Assembly: GCA_003254905.1 (NCBI GenBank)
Contig: QANU01008556.1
Span: forward strand, 131,285 to 195,284
DNA: 64,000 bases
Direction of reading: 5' to 3'
From: Nissolia schottii
Taxonomy: Eukaryota; Streptophyta; Magnoliopsida; Fabales; Fabaceae
Below, piece by piece: positions 1-11,711 of this stretch; within the stretch, counting starts at the first letter, position 1; the number at the start of each line of letters is the position of its first letter. Made by a program: the position numbers and the translations under genes. The notes below the pieces were generated by a model. It was not told where the DNA came from, ran no database searches, and worked only from the letters and a program-made list of their open reading frames with translations.

Positions 1-264
1 TTCCACTTTTTTAACGAGAAAAAGAAAGATACAAGGTGGGCCTCACACACATGCAAGCATACATAGTCATGCAATGAGATAACCCAAGTCCATTCAAGTT
101 CAATCTTCACATATAACATACAATGACTTGGATAGTCTCCAATTATAATTTGAAATTTTGAGTGAATGTGTATGGATGTGCAGTGTTTATATGTGATTTT
201 AGTGTAAATCAATTTTTATAAGTAACATTTTAATCACATAGTGAGAATTATTTTGGAGATAAGT

Positions 265-440
265 TAAAAAGTTTCACGAGACAAGTTTTGAAGATTTTCA
301 GGAGACAAAAAAAAATTGAGGAGACAAGTTCAAAGAATTTCAGGAGAAAAAAAAATTGAGGAGACAAGTTCAAAGAATTTCAGGAGACAAGTTCAAAAAG
401 TTTCAGGAGATAAGTTAAAAACAAATTTGAGGAGACAAGT
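265..440. repeat. Tandem TCTCC-type short repeats, left arm
   Basis: About six units of a 20-25 bp motif (ggagacaagttcaaagaatt, with poly-A variants) run in tandem. The mirror copy is at about 4780-4958. The repeats lie in the 3' untranslated part of the retroelement, between ORF3 and the polypurine tract. Confidence 0.8.
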
Positions 441-687
441 ACACATAAGTGATGTTTATACCTGTCGACACCTGATGTTTTGCTTCGTTTATTCTCCCCC
501 TTTTGTCATCAAGGGGCCATTAGTTCTGCAGAGAGCATAGTAAAAGGTATACAAGTAGATAGCAACATTGAGATAGATTTAGGGTTAAATATTACAATGC
601 AGAAATGTTTGGGAGCAAGATTCAGAGGTCTTGGCAAGTCAGTTAAAACAGAAATAAAGATGTCCAGATAAAATTAAAAAAAAAGCT

Positions 688-2032
688 TTAGTTGTTGTCA
701 GAGGATTCGGATTCTGAAGAGAGATTATTCTTGATAGTTGATTGCAGGTGCTTCACTCGTGTTGTCCCATGTTTGAACTCTTTCAAAACTTTCTTGCTTG
801 CATCAGTCTGCGTTTTGGAGAGTTCGGAGATGGCAGTCTGGATGCACGAGATCTCCTTCAGAATTTGAAGTAAGAATTGCTTGATTTTGGATTTTCTGGG
901 GTGACTTTTTTTCTTCTGAGTAGAGTGGGAGGAGTCTGAGGACATGGACTCATCAGTATCCAAGGAAGCTTTTTGTTTTCCTTTTCCTTTGTCGTTTTTG
1001 CCATACATTGTATTTGTTGCTTCTGTATGATGTTCCTCTGTTAGGTTAATGTTATAGTATTCAAATAAGTATGTCAAAAACATCCCATACGGAAGGGATT
1101 GAGAGGATAAGGAACATGTTACAATGTGGCGGAGAAAGAGGTAGGGAAAACTTATTTGTATATCATTAATTAAACAAAAAAGTAGGGCAGCGTCCATCAT
1201 TGTTACTTTGTCAAAGCTTCCCTGGCAAGGAAGAATGACATGAGTAATGATGCGATGAAGTTGACGACGAGGATGGTTGAGCGCAGTTGATGTAATTTTT
1301 CTTCCAGAAAGCATGGAAGGGTTTTCAACCATTTGAGCAACAACATCATTAAAAGAGAATGGGGGAGTAGAATCCCATTTGCGACTGAGAAACATCTCCG
1401 TGCAGTTATGAGGAACGTGCAGCAGTGAGGCTATGAGTGTTGGAGTTAAGATCATTTGGACACCACATACATAGGAGCATATAGCGTCACCATTGTCTAC
1501 CAGATTGGCAAAGAACATGCGGACAAGTCTAGGGTAAATAGGTTTATGGAGGAGGAATAGGTTTTTCCATTTCTGGGTATAGAAAATTTTTGAAAAATCG
1601 AGGTTTTTTATTGGTGAATTTTTGTAAATCCACTATGTGGGGAGTGGTGATTTTTCTGGTTGAAAAATTGTTTAAAAAGGCTTGTTCGGCTATTTTTGAT
1701 GAAAAATAGTATGAAGGGTCGTGATGAGTAGAGTTGGAAGATATAGGGGAGTTATCGTTACCGGTGGCAGGCTCCTTGCCTGGACGATGAGACTTTGGAA
1801 AGGAAGTTGGTGATGGGAAGCGGTTGGCTTTTCTTTTGTATCTTGTTTGAGGAGGAGGGTGAGTTTGTTCAGATGGAGCAGGTGGTGGAGCTGTGGGTAG
1901 AGGAGAGGTGGACATGTGAGGTGGAGATGGGGTAGGTAAAGAAGTTGGTGTCACAATCTCTCCACGGGCGCGGCGGCGGCGACGTGAGCCAAGGAGGTTA
2001 GGTCCTTGTGCCTTCATCTTAATTCTTACCAT
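688..2032 (-). mobile_element. ORF3 (env-like position) region of the SIRE element, left arm
   Basis: This coding region has the same orientation as gag-pol and lies downstream of it, where SIRE elements carry their third ORF. The N-terminal part is Pro/Ser-rich with an Arg stretch near the start. The next part resembles the 'putative plant transposon protein' domain (FANLVDNGDAICSYVCGVQM). The C-terminal part is Ser/Lys-rich, with a Glu/Ser tail that looks partly helical. It is a fossil with about one break. I assign no function beyond the positional likeness to an envelope-like ORF. Confidence 0.6.
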
Positions 2033-3187
2033 TTTTTTTGGTTTTGTTAGATGTTTGGAAGAAGAGTGTTTGTAAAAAAATGGAGGAGAAGAAGATGAAG
2101 TTTGGAGGATGAAGATGAGATGTGTGGTTTGGGTGGGTGTTTTTGGCTAGTTGAAGTGTGATGGAAAAGTGTGGGATGTGAGAGGTGAAAAGATGTGACA
2201 ATGGGAGTATAAGAGATTTGACTCTTTGGAAACATAAAAAGTGAGGAGAATAGTACATAAGGGGGCGTGATATGCAGGCTTTGGGAGATGAAAAAAATAT
2301 ATTATTTTGGGAGGAAGATATGTATAAGAATGACATATATAATATTGTGATCTTCCTTCTGAGACATAAATGAGATATTTTTAGAAAATTTTTTTTTATC
2401 AAGAGTAAGGAAAGTACCTGTTGGCCACGTTGATTTGTGAAGGGATATTCATGAAGATTTCATAATTAAATCACAATAAATAATTATGCCATTTGAAAAT
2501 AAAAGAAATGTAAGAAATAATTATGCCAAAGGAAACGTGATGCTTCACTCTTGCTATTCCCCTTAAAGTACATATCACGTTTTTCTCCTTACAGTTTATG
2601 GCAAGAGCAAAAATTCCTTTACTTGTGACTATTCATTGCTAATGCTTTCAGGGGAATAGCAAGAGTGAAGCATCACGTTTCCTTTGGCATAATTATTTCA
2701 CATTTCTTTTATTTTCAAATGGCATAATTATTTATTGTGATTTAATTATGAAATCTTCATGAATATCCCTTCACAAATCAACGTGGGCAACAGGTACTTT
2801 CCTTACTCTTGATGAAATTTTTTTTTTCTAAAAATATCTCATTTATGTCTCAGAAGGAAGATAAGCACAATATTATATGTCATTCTTATACATCTCTTCC
2901 TCCCAAAATAATATATTTTTTTTCATCTCCCAAAGCCTGCATATCACGCCCCCTTATGTACTATTCTCCTCACTTTTTATGTTTCCAAAGAGCTCTTGTC
3001 AAATCTCTTACACTCCCATTGTCACATCTTTTCACCTCTCACATCCCACACTTTTCCATCACACTTCAACTAGCCAAAAACACCCACCCAAACCACACAT
3101 CTCATCTTCATCCTCCAAACTTCATCTTCTTCTCCTCCATTTTTTTACAAACACTCTTCTTCCAAACATCTAACAAAACCAAAAAAA

Positions 3188-4532
3188 ATGGTAAGAATTA
3201 AGATGAAGGCACAAGGACCTAACCTCCTTGGCTCACGTCGCCGCCGCCGCGCCCGTGGAGAGATTGTGACACCAACTTCTTTACCTACCCCATCTCCACC
3301 TCACATGTCCACCTCTCCTCTACCCACAGCTCCACCACCTGCTCCATCTGAACAAACTCACCCTCCTCCTCAAACAAGATACAAAAGAAAAGCCAACCGC
3401 TTCCCATCACCAACTTCCTTTCCAAAGTCTCATCGTCCAGGCAAGGAGCCTGCCACCGGTAACGATAACTCCCCTATATCTTCCAACTCTACTCATCACG
3501 ACCCTTCATACTATTTTTCATCAAAAATAGCCGAACAAGCCTTTTTAAACAATTTTTCAACCAGAAAAATCACCACTCCCCACATAGTGGATTTACAAAA
3601 ATTCACCAATAAAAAACCTCGATTTTTCAAAAATTTTCTATACCCAGAAATGGAAAAACCTATTCCTCCTCCATAAACCTATTTACCCTAGACTTGTCCG
3701 CATGTTCTTTGCCAATCTGGTAGACAATGGTGACGCTATATGCTCCTATGTATGTGGTGTCCAAATGATCTTAACTCCAACACTCATAGCCTCACTGCTG
3801 CACGTTCCTCATAACTGCACGGAGATGTTTCTCAGTCGCAAATGGGATTCTACTCCCCCATTCTCTTTTAATGATGTTGTTGCTCAAATGGTTGAAAACC
3901 CTTCCATGCTTTCTGGAAGAAAAATTACATCAACTGCGCTCAACCATCCTCGTCGTCAACTTCATCGCATCATTACTCATGTCATTCTTCCTTGCCAGGG
4001 AAGCTTTGACAAAGTAACAATGATGGACGCTGCCCTACTTTTTTGTTTAATTAATGATATACAAATAAGTTTTCCCTACCTCTTTCTCCGCCACATTGTA
4101 ACATGTTCCTTATCCTCTCAATCCCTTCCGTATGGGATGTTTTTGACATACTTATTTGAATACTATAACATTAACCTAACAGAGGAACATCATACAGAAG
4201 CAACAAATACAATGTATGGCAAAAACGACAAAGGAAAAGGAAAACAAAAAGCTTCCTTGGATACTGATGAGTCCATGTCCTCAGACTCCTCCCACTCTAC
4301 TCAGAAGAAAAAAAGTCACCCCAGAAAATCCAAAATCAAGCAATTCTTACTTCAAATTCTGAAGGAGATCTCGTGCATCCAGACTGCCATCTCCGAACTC
4401 TCCAAAACGCAGACTGATGCAAGCAAGAAAGTTTTGAAAGAGTTCAAACATGGGACAACACGAGTGAAGCACCTGCAATCAACTATCAAGAATAATCTCT
4501 CTTCAGAATCCGAATCCTCTGACAACAACTAA
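3188..4532 (+). mobile_element. ORF3 region of the SIRE element, right-arm mirror copy
   Basis: This is the mirror image of 688-2032 and encodes the same protein parts with no amino-acid difference. It sits inside the inverted block that also carries the 3' untranslated part, the polypurine tract and the start of the LTR. The state of decay is the same as in the left arm, so the damage predates the inverted duplication. Confidence 0.6.
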
Positions 4533-4779
4533 AGCTTTTTTTTTAATTTTATCTGGACATCTTTATTTCTGTTTTAACTGACTTGCCAAGACCTCTGAAT
4601 CTTGCTCCCAAACATTTCTGCATTGTAATATTTAACCCTAAATCTATCTCAATGTTGCTAACTACTTGTATACCTTTTACTATGCTCTCTGCAGAACTAA
4701 TGGCCCCTTGATGACAAAAGGGGGAGAATAAACGAAGCAAAACATCAGGTGTCGACAGGTATAAACATCACTTATGTGT

Positions 4780-4958
4780 ACTTGTCTCCTCAAATTTGTT
4801 TTTAACTTATCTCCTGAAACTTTTTGAACTTGTCTCCTGAAATTCTTTGAACTTGTCTCCTCAATTTTTTTTTCTCCTGAAATTCTTTGAACTTGTCTCC
4901 TCAATTTTTTTTTGTCTCCTGAAAATCTTCAAAACTTGTCTCGTGAAACTTTTTAACT
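4780..4958. repeat. Tandem TCTCC-type short repeats, right arm
   Basis: This is the mirror copy of 265-440. Units read as aacttgtctcctgaaattct with small changes and poly-T inserts. A second stretch with related TATCTCC words occurs in the same element's pol region at about 7950-8045. Confidence 0.8.
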
Positions 4959-5488
4959 TATCTCCAAAATAATTCTCACTATGTGATTAAAATGTTACTT
5001 ATAAAAATTGATTTACACTAAAATCACATATAAACACTGCACATCCATACACATTCACTCAAAATTTCAAATTATAATTGGAGACTATCCAAGTCATTGT
5101 ATGTTATATGTGAAGATTGAACTTGAATGGACTTGGGTTATCTCATTGCATGACTATGTATGCTTGCATGTGTGTGAGGCCCACCTTGTATCTTTCTTTT
5201 TCTCGTTAAAAAAGTGGAAGAAATCAAGAAGGGCTAAATTCAAAATTATTCACCTATAAGTGAATTCAGGCATCTTGAATTTCTGAATGGAGAAATCAAG
5301 ATAATACTGAAGCTCAAACAGAAACTCCAGAATAATATAATTCTGTCAAAATTAATTGATAAGAAGTCAAATATTCTGGTCACATAAGAAAAGCCACGAT
5401 TAAGGGGGAGCACACATTAAGGGGGAGAAAATCAGCCAAATGAAGTAAATTTAAAATACTCTCAAATTCCTCTTAAATGTTTGTCATC

Positions 5489-5861
5489 AAGGGGGAGATT
5501 GTTGATTAAATTTGTAAAATAAAATTGATGATGACAAACATTGCCTGAACGTTCTAATATGTGTGCTAGTGTTTCAGGATAAATTAAATTAACTAGCAAT
5601 ATTATCTCCTCTTATCCTAAGTTAGCAGTTATAATATCTCAAGGAAAATAAAGAAAGAAAGGAACTATGGACAGCAAGAATTTCGGACAGCATGGATGTG
5701 GCTAAAAGTCTGCCAGCAAAGTTTGAAATTAACAAGATTTGACAAATAAGAAATAAAGGGAAACACACTGACAAAGCAAGACTTTAGGTAGAAGATTCGA
5801 GAAATAAGTTTGGAAAAAGGAAAGAAGTGGAAAACGTGATTCAAGGAAAAAGTGGTCAGCA
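5489..5861 (+). mobile_element. Polypurine tract and partial LTR in inverted orientation
   Basis: AAGGGGGAGAT (5489-5499) is followed at once by TGTTGATTAAAT, the start of an LTR running 5500-5861. The same LTR stretch occurs reverse-complemented at about 11350-11711, with about 12 differences in 362 bp. Extra polypurine-like GGGGGAG words occur at about 4721, 5404 and 5422. The LTR copy stops exactly where the hairpin at 5862 begins. Confidence 0.85.
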
Positions 5862-5933
5862 CATTTGTTTATTCATTATGAATGCTTAAAATATGCATCT
5901 ATATTTTAAGCATTCATAATGAATAAACAAATG
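5862..5933. repeat. Perfect 33-bp inverted repeat (hairpin, 6-nt loop)
   Basis: 5862-5894 and 5901-5933 are perfect reverse complements around GCATCT. The hairpin sits exactly between the interrupted LTR copy (ends 5861) and the 3' flank of the minus-strand pol region. It could be a tiny MITE, or a snap-back junction left by the rearrangement that made the palindrome. Confidence 0.9.
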
Positions 5934-6239
5934 TAGTACCACGAAAAAAATTAATTTTAAAGAGAAATTATGAAAGAAGAATTTTCACTCTTGTTCTTAA
6001 AGAAAGGAAAAAAAAATTACAGCATATTTGGTTAGATTAAGAGTAATATGGATGAATAATTTCCTATATATGTCATAATATGTGCAGATACTGAACTAAT
6101 TACTTACATGTTAGTAGCTTCTGGTCTAGCAAGAGAGAGCAGTCACAAATATGTTAATACAGATAAGATTTACAAATAGAGATAATCATTCACATTACAG
6201 AATTTTATTTTTATTTTTATGTTAGATTAGATATACAAG
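5934..6239 (-). other. Retroelement sequence downstream of pol
   Basis: AT-rich sequence lies between the hairpin and the end of the RNase H coding region. I see no ORF, polypurine tract or LTR end in the minus orientation here. It is probably the short untranslated stretch that follows pol in SIRE elements. Confidence 0.5.
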
Positions 6240-7840
6240 TTATGCCAATTTCTTTTCTAAGCATGCAAAATCTTTCTTCCAGTAGTGGTTTTGTAAGAAG
6301 ATCGGTGAGTTGATTATCAGAGTTCACAAATTGGATGTCAATATTTCCTTTTTGAACATGTTCTCTGATTAAAATGATGCCTAATTTCAATATGTGTTGT
6401 TCTAGAATGTAGTACAGGGTTTTTTTGATAGATTAATAGCACTCATATTGTCACATAAAAAAGGAATATTTATATAGTGCAAGTTATACTCAAGCAGTTG
6501 ATGTTTCATCCATAATAATTGAGAGCAGCAACTAGAAGCTGCCATGTACTCAGCTTCTGCAGTTGACAAGGCAACTGTATTTTGTTTCTTGCAATTCCAA
6601 GAAACCAATGATTTTCCAACGAAGCAACACAATCCACTTGTGTTTCGTCTATCAATTCTATATCTTGCATAGTCTACATCACAGAATCCAGTTAAATCAA
6701 ATGATTCACACTTAGGATACCATAGGCCTAGTTTCTTGGTTCCAAGGAAATATCTTAAAATTCTTTTTAATGTAGTTAAATGCGATTCTTTGGGACGTGA
6801 TTGGAATCTTGAACATAATCCTACACTGAATGATATGTCAGGTCGGGATGATGTTAGATACGTTAGAGATCCAATCATTCCTCTAAATCTAGTTTCGTCT
6901 ACATCTTTACCATTTTCATCCTTGTCAAGTTTGGAATTTGGATGCATTGGTGTAGCCATTGGCTTAGCATTTTCCATTCCAAATTTTTTTAGGATATCAT
7001 TGGTGTATTTTTCTTGATTTACAAATGTGCCAATTGGTGTTTGTTTAATTTGTAGACCGAGGAAAAATGAGAGTTCTCCCATCATACTCATATCAAATTC
7101 ATTTTTCATCAACCTTGAAAATTCCTCACATAGAGTTTCATTGGTTGATCCAAAGATGATGTCATCAACATAAACTTGAATAATTAAAAATTCATTATTT
7201 GTATGCTTTATGAAGAGTGTAGTGTCTACATTTCCCCTTACAAATTTGTTTGTCAAAAGGAATGTACTAAGTCTCTCATACCAAGCTCTTGGAGCTTGTT
7301 TTAACCCATATAGGGCTTTTGAGAGTTTGAGTACATGAGTTGGTTTTTCTTTATTTTCAAAACCTGGGGGTTATTTGACAAATACTTCTTCATTTAGATA
7401 CCCATTCAAAAAGGCACTTTTAACATCCATTTGAAATAATTTAAACCCTTGATGAGCGGCATATGCTAGTAGAATTCAAATGGCTTCCATTCGAGCTACT
7501 AGAGCATATGTTTCATCAAAGTCTATACCTTCTTGTTGGTTGTATCCTTGGGCTACGAGTCGAGCTTTGTTTCTTGTGATCTTTCCATTTTCATCCGTCT
7601 TGTTTCGGAATACCCATTTTGTTCCGATAATAGAGTCATTCTCCGGTTTGGGAACTAGAGTCCACACTTCATTCTTCTCAAATTGTTTTAGTTCTTCTTT
7701 CATGGCTTCCACCCAAGCTTCATCCTTTAGAGCTTCATGGATGGTTTTGGGTTCTATGTTTGAGAAGAAGGCTACATGATTTTGTTTTGGTTGTTTGAAT
7801 GATGGTCTTGTTCTCATTCCTTGAAAAGCTTCTCCCATTA
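6240..7840 (-). mobile_element. Copia reverse transcriptase / RNase H region (SIRE fossil)
   Basis: It encodes the RT core (YVDDIIFG, the Copia form of the YxDD active site; FFLGLQI), the Copia RT-RNaseH link (RPDISFSVGLC) and RNase H (ALSTAEAEYMAASSCCSQL), with an upstream stretch matching the start of Copia RT ([19 protein letters not shown]). Open frames in the plus direction over this region are only its antisense. The fossil is broken. Confidence 0.9.
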
Positions 7841-8185
7841 TGAATTCATGTGGATAGTTGCTAGATGATTTCCATTCTCTTGGTTTTTTAATTCTTGAGA
7901 GTGGTTGATCTTGTGAGGTTTCTTCTTCAGATTCTTTGTCTTTTTCAGGAGCAGATTCGAGAATATCTCCCTGGTTTTCAGAAGACTTTTCGAGAATATC
8001 TCCTAGTCTGTCAGGAGCAGATTCGATAATATCTCCTTGATTTTCAGGAGTTTTGTCTTCATTATGCTTTTCCTCATAGACCTGATTATTAGATGAATTT
8101 CCTGCACATTCAATCTCATTTTCCCTTGCTAGGGAGTTAGTCTCACAGAAGGTAACATTTATGGATTCTTCAACAGTTTTAGCAT

Positions 8186-9337
8186 TTACATTGTAAACTC
8201 GATAGCATTTGTCTTTGAATCAAATTTTCCCAGATTTTCTTTAGTGTTAAGAATGAAACATTTGCATCCAAAAATATGAAAGTAATGAAGAGTAGGTTTA
8301 GTACCATTCCACAGCTCATAAGGAGTCTTTTTCAAAGTTTTTCTTATAATAGTTCTATTTAAAATGTAACATGCAGTACTTGTAGCTTCTGCCCAGAAAA
8401 ATTTTGCTACATTATTTTCATTCAACATGGTTCTAGCCATTTCTTGTAATGATCTATTTCTTCTTTCAACTACTCCATTTTGTTGAGGAGTTCTAGGGCA
8501 GGAAAAGTTATGTGAAATGCCATTTTCATTACAAATTTTTTTGAAATGTTGATTTTTGAATTCTTTACCATGATCACTCCTAATTGTTATAATGGAGCTT
8601 CCTTTTTCATTTCGAATTTGTTTACAAAGTTTTTTAAATAAGCTAAATGCTTCGTCATTGTGAGCAAGAAATAATACCCAACCAAACCTAGAATAGTCAT
8701 CTACGATGACCATACGATATCTTTTCCCACCAAGACTTTGAGTCTTAATAGGGCGAAAAAGATCAAGATGTAATAGTTCAAGAGGTCTTGAGGTTGAGAT
8801 AAGATTGTTGGATTTAAAAGAAATCTTTACTTGTTTACCCTTTTGATAGGGTTCACAAACAAGATCTTTTTCGAATTTTATTTTTGGAATTCCTCTCACC
8901 AAATCCCTTTTGACTAATTTAGAGATTTGAAACATGCTTGCATGTCCTAACCTCCTATGCCATAGCCATTTTTCATCTTCAATAGAGGCAAGGCATTTTA
9001 CATATTGTACTTTTAGGTCGTTTAAGGAGATGCAATATACATTTCCTTTTCTTGGCCCAAAGAAAAGAACTTCATTACTATGCTTTTTATGAATAATGCA
9101 TTTGTTTCTTTCAAATGTTACATTGTGACCGTTGTCACACAGTTGACTAATGCTCAATAAACTATGCTTCAATCCTTTCACAAGATAAACGTTATTTATA
9201 GTTGATGAAGGATCCTTACCAACTTTACCTATTCCGATGATTTTTCCTTTTTCGTTGTCTCCAAAGGTGACGTTTCTTCCATCATAGGGATCAATTCTTT
9301 TGAATATGGATGCATTCCTGTCATGTGTCTCGAGCAT
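8186..9337 (-). mobile_element. Copia protease-to-integrase region (SIRE fossil)
   Basis: It contains the pre-integrase zinc-binding segment (WHRRLGHASMFQISKL) and the integrase core with the Asp-Asp-Glu pattern (LHLDLFRPIKT, then IRSDHGKEF, then QQNGVVERRNRSLQEMAR). The gag-pre-integrase part (LKHSLLSISQLCDNGHNVTF) is typical of Copia. It lies between gag and RT in the standard Copia order. Confidence 0.9.
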
Positions 9338-9392
9338 CCACTGTCAAGGTACCACACTTCGCTTTTTCTTTCTGAAGTTAGGCATACCTGCA

Positions 9393-10725
9393 TTAGTTTA
9401 ATAAGTTCTTAGGTATCCAAATCTTTTTGGATCCTGGAATGTTAGTTTTTCTTGTTCTACCAGCAGCATTAATACCAATAACAGTCTTTATATATTTTCC
9501 ACCAATGAGTCTCCAGGAGATAAAACAGCCATTTGATGTATGTCCTAATTTATTGCAGTTATAGCATACAGTTTTCTGATCAGCTTTCACAAATTGTTTA
9601 TAATATCGTCTTTGTTTATTTAAAAGCTTAGTAGAGCTAGTGTTAACAATGTTTTTATAAAATCTACTTTGGTTGTTTTCTTCAAAGCGTAATCCAGCTT
9701 TATTTATGGCACATCTTTGTGACCCAAGAAGTAGATTTAGTTTGTTTGATCCCTCGGTGAACTTGCAAAGATCACTTGTTAAATTATCTACTTTAGCATG
9801 TAATGCTTCATTTTCTGATTTTACAGCATTGTAAGAAGAGTTCATATGATCAACTTTGAATTTTAAATCAGCATTTTCAGTCTTTAACATAGAGTTTTCC
9901 ATTTTTAAAACAGAGTACTTTGATAAAATGTTTTTAGAATTAATCAGTAAATCATCAATAATAGAAAGCATATCATCATGAGATAAATTTTGAAAAATCT
10001 ACCTCATCATCATCAAGGGATGCCATCAGACATAGGTTGGCCATGTTCTCCTCCTCTTCTTCATCACTTGAGGAGTTATTTTCTAGGTCTTCCCACGTTG
10101 ATAATAGCCCTTTTCCTTTCATCTTTCTTCCTCCACCTTTTTGTTGTAGGAGAGGACATTCATTTTTGAAATGTCCTTTTTGTTTGCAGTAGTAACAGGT
10201 AATGTCTTTCTTGAAGTCTGATTTGTTGATTTCCTTCTTATGAAAGTTTGCCTTTCTGTTGCCTCCTCTTTTCTTCCAGAGTTTTGCCATCCTTTTTGTA
10301 AAGAGGCTGAACTCTTCATCATCATCGATTTCAGGTTCGGATTCAGATGTTGCTTCCTCTATGACTTTTGTCTTTAAGGCAATCTCCTTCTTCTTCCTGT
10401 TGCCCTTCAAGTGTGTTGTCTCGAAGGCCATTAGGTTCCCTCTCAACTCATCATAAGTGAGAGTTTCAATGTGTCTTCCTTCTTGGATAGCAGCTATCTT
10501 GGAGTTCCATTTGTCGGTGAGACTTCTTAGAATTTTTCTCACAAGTTCTTCATCTGGAAATGTTTTTCTAGCCATGTCCAGGTTGTTGATGATCACTGCA
10601 AATCTTTCGAGCATCTCATCGATGTTTTCATTTTCCTTCATCTCAAATAACGATTTCAAACCAAGGTATAAACCAAAATAATCAGAGATTGAGAGGTAAG
10701 TAAAGCTCTTGGGAGAAAATATCAC
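9393..10725 (-). mobile_element. Copia gag region (SIRE fossil)
   Basis: The retrotransposon gag domain (DEELVRKILRSLTDKWNSKI) is followed by a CCHC zinc knuckle (CYYCKQKGHFKNEC), an acidic tail, a coiled-coil-like stretch and a second CCHC-like knuckle (CYNCNKLGHTSNGC). This gag layout is known in SIRE-type Copia. It is a fossil and not intact. Confidence 0.85.
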
Positions 10726-11711
10726 GAATGGCTTTTTGGCTCTGGTGTCTTGTCTTCTTAGTGATGAGAGCTCACTCTTTTATGCTGGTCTCTTGAGTAT
10801 TAAGGCTCAAGAATTGCTCCTCTGTTCGTGCCATTCTTTCTTCCCTTTCTTCTTTTATCTTCAATCATCTTGGAGTTGAATCTTTTGCCTCTTGACCGTT
10901 GTAAGGAGAGCTCCTTGCTCCAAGAATGTTGTTTTTCCGATTTTGCATCCATTAGCTTCGTGTGACTGTTGGAAGGAGATGCTAATTTTTATTTATTTTT
11001 TTTGCCTTCCTCTTTTCCTCACGTGAGTCTCTCTTTCTTTCTTTCTTTCTTTAAATAAAATTATTTCTTTCCATTACTTTGTATCCAGACGGTTTGCAAG
11101 GAGAGCTCCTTTGTACCATGACATTTGCTTTCCTATTTTTTATTGTATCCATCACGTCCAGCCTTTCCTTTTGGTGTACTACTTCACGTGATTCTTTCTT
11201 TTTATCAAAAAGGAATTGCTTTCCATTTCTTTGTCCTATTCTCCACTTATGGCTATATCATAGCCTTTGTTGTACATTGAAGGTTTCTTGAAGGAAGTGT
11301 GTACTTTGATAGCTTTTGATTTGTTTCTCTTTCTTCCTTTTTCAAAATTTGCTGACCACTTTTTCCTTGAATCACGTTTTCCACTTCTTTCCTTTTTCCA
11401 AACTTATTTCTTGAATCTTCTACCTAAAGTCTTGCTTTGTCAGTGTGTTTCCCTTTATTTCTTATTTGTCACATCTTGTTAATTTCAAACTTTGCTGACA
11501 GACTTTTAGTCACATCCATGATGTCCGAAATTCTTGTTGTCCATAGTTCTTTTCTTTCTTTATTTTCCTTGAGATATTATAACTGCTAACTTGGGACAAG
11601 AGGAGATAATATTGCTAGTTAATTTAATTTATCCTGAAACACTAGCACACATATTAGAACGTTCAGGTAATGTTTGTCATCATCAATTTTATTTTACAGA
11701 TTTAATCAACA
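10726..11711 (-). mobile_element. 5' LTR and leader of the SIRE fossil
   Basis: At least 11350-11711 is LTR, matching 5500-5861 in reverse. The outer end is AATCAACA at 11711 (TGTTGATT on the minus strand). The boundary between LTR and leader is not clear. TGGCTCTG at about 10738 is a weak match to the complement of an initiator-Met primer binding site. The stretch is pyrimidine-rich on the plus strand and has no convincing gene. Confidence 0.65.

Larger units (their letters stand above)
1..5219. repeat. Very large near-identical palindrome (left side runs off the window)
   Basis: The left arm 1-2563 is the reverse complement of 2650-5219, around an 86-bp unpaired centre (2564-2649). The two large open frames in each arm translate identically. 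I saw only a few single-base and short length differences along about 2.57 kb, for example extra bases near 2994 and one change near 4663. Position 1 is still inside the palindrome, so the true left limit is outside. Both arms carry the 3' third of a SIRE-type Copia element: the ORF3 region, a tandem TCTCC repeat and the 3' untranslated part. The near identity means recent origin, ongoing gene conversion, or an assembly artefact. Confidence 0.93.
1..11711 (-). mobile_element. SIRE/Maximus-lineage Copia retroelement fossil with an internal inverted copy of its own 3' end
   Basis: On the minus strand, from right to left: LTR (ends at 11711), gag, integrase, reverse transcriptase/RNase H, a foreign-orientation block, then the ORF3 region. 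The other LTR would lie beyond position 1. The block 2650-5861 is a plus-strand copy of the same element's 3' end plus about 362 bp of LTR, inserted between pol and ORF3. The RT sequence style (IIFGSTNETLCEEFSRLM) and an extra ORF after pol fit the SIRE lineage. The element is broken, with several breaks in the coding parts. The two LTR copies differ at about a dozen of 362 positions by eye, so the insertion is fairly young, while the palindrome arms are more alike still. Confidence 0.8.

Noticed and set aside
688-4532. The two mirrored ORF pairs as a pair of divergent host genes
   Set aside because: They sit between a Copia pol region and a polypurine tract plus LTR, in the place of the SIRE third ORF, and show decay.
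5862-5933. microRNA precursor
   Set aside because: The stem is perfect and short with a 6-nt loop, lacks the bulges and length of plant pre-miRNAs, and lies at a transposon junction.
6736-7779. Plus-strand open frames 6736-7017 and 7480-7779
   Set aside because: They are antisense to clear Copia RT coding sequence and have no domain.
11079-11482. Plus-strand Phe/Leu-rich frames
   Set aside because: They are translations of the pyrimidine-rich antisense of an LTR and leader.
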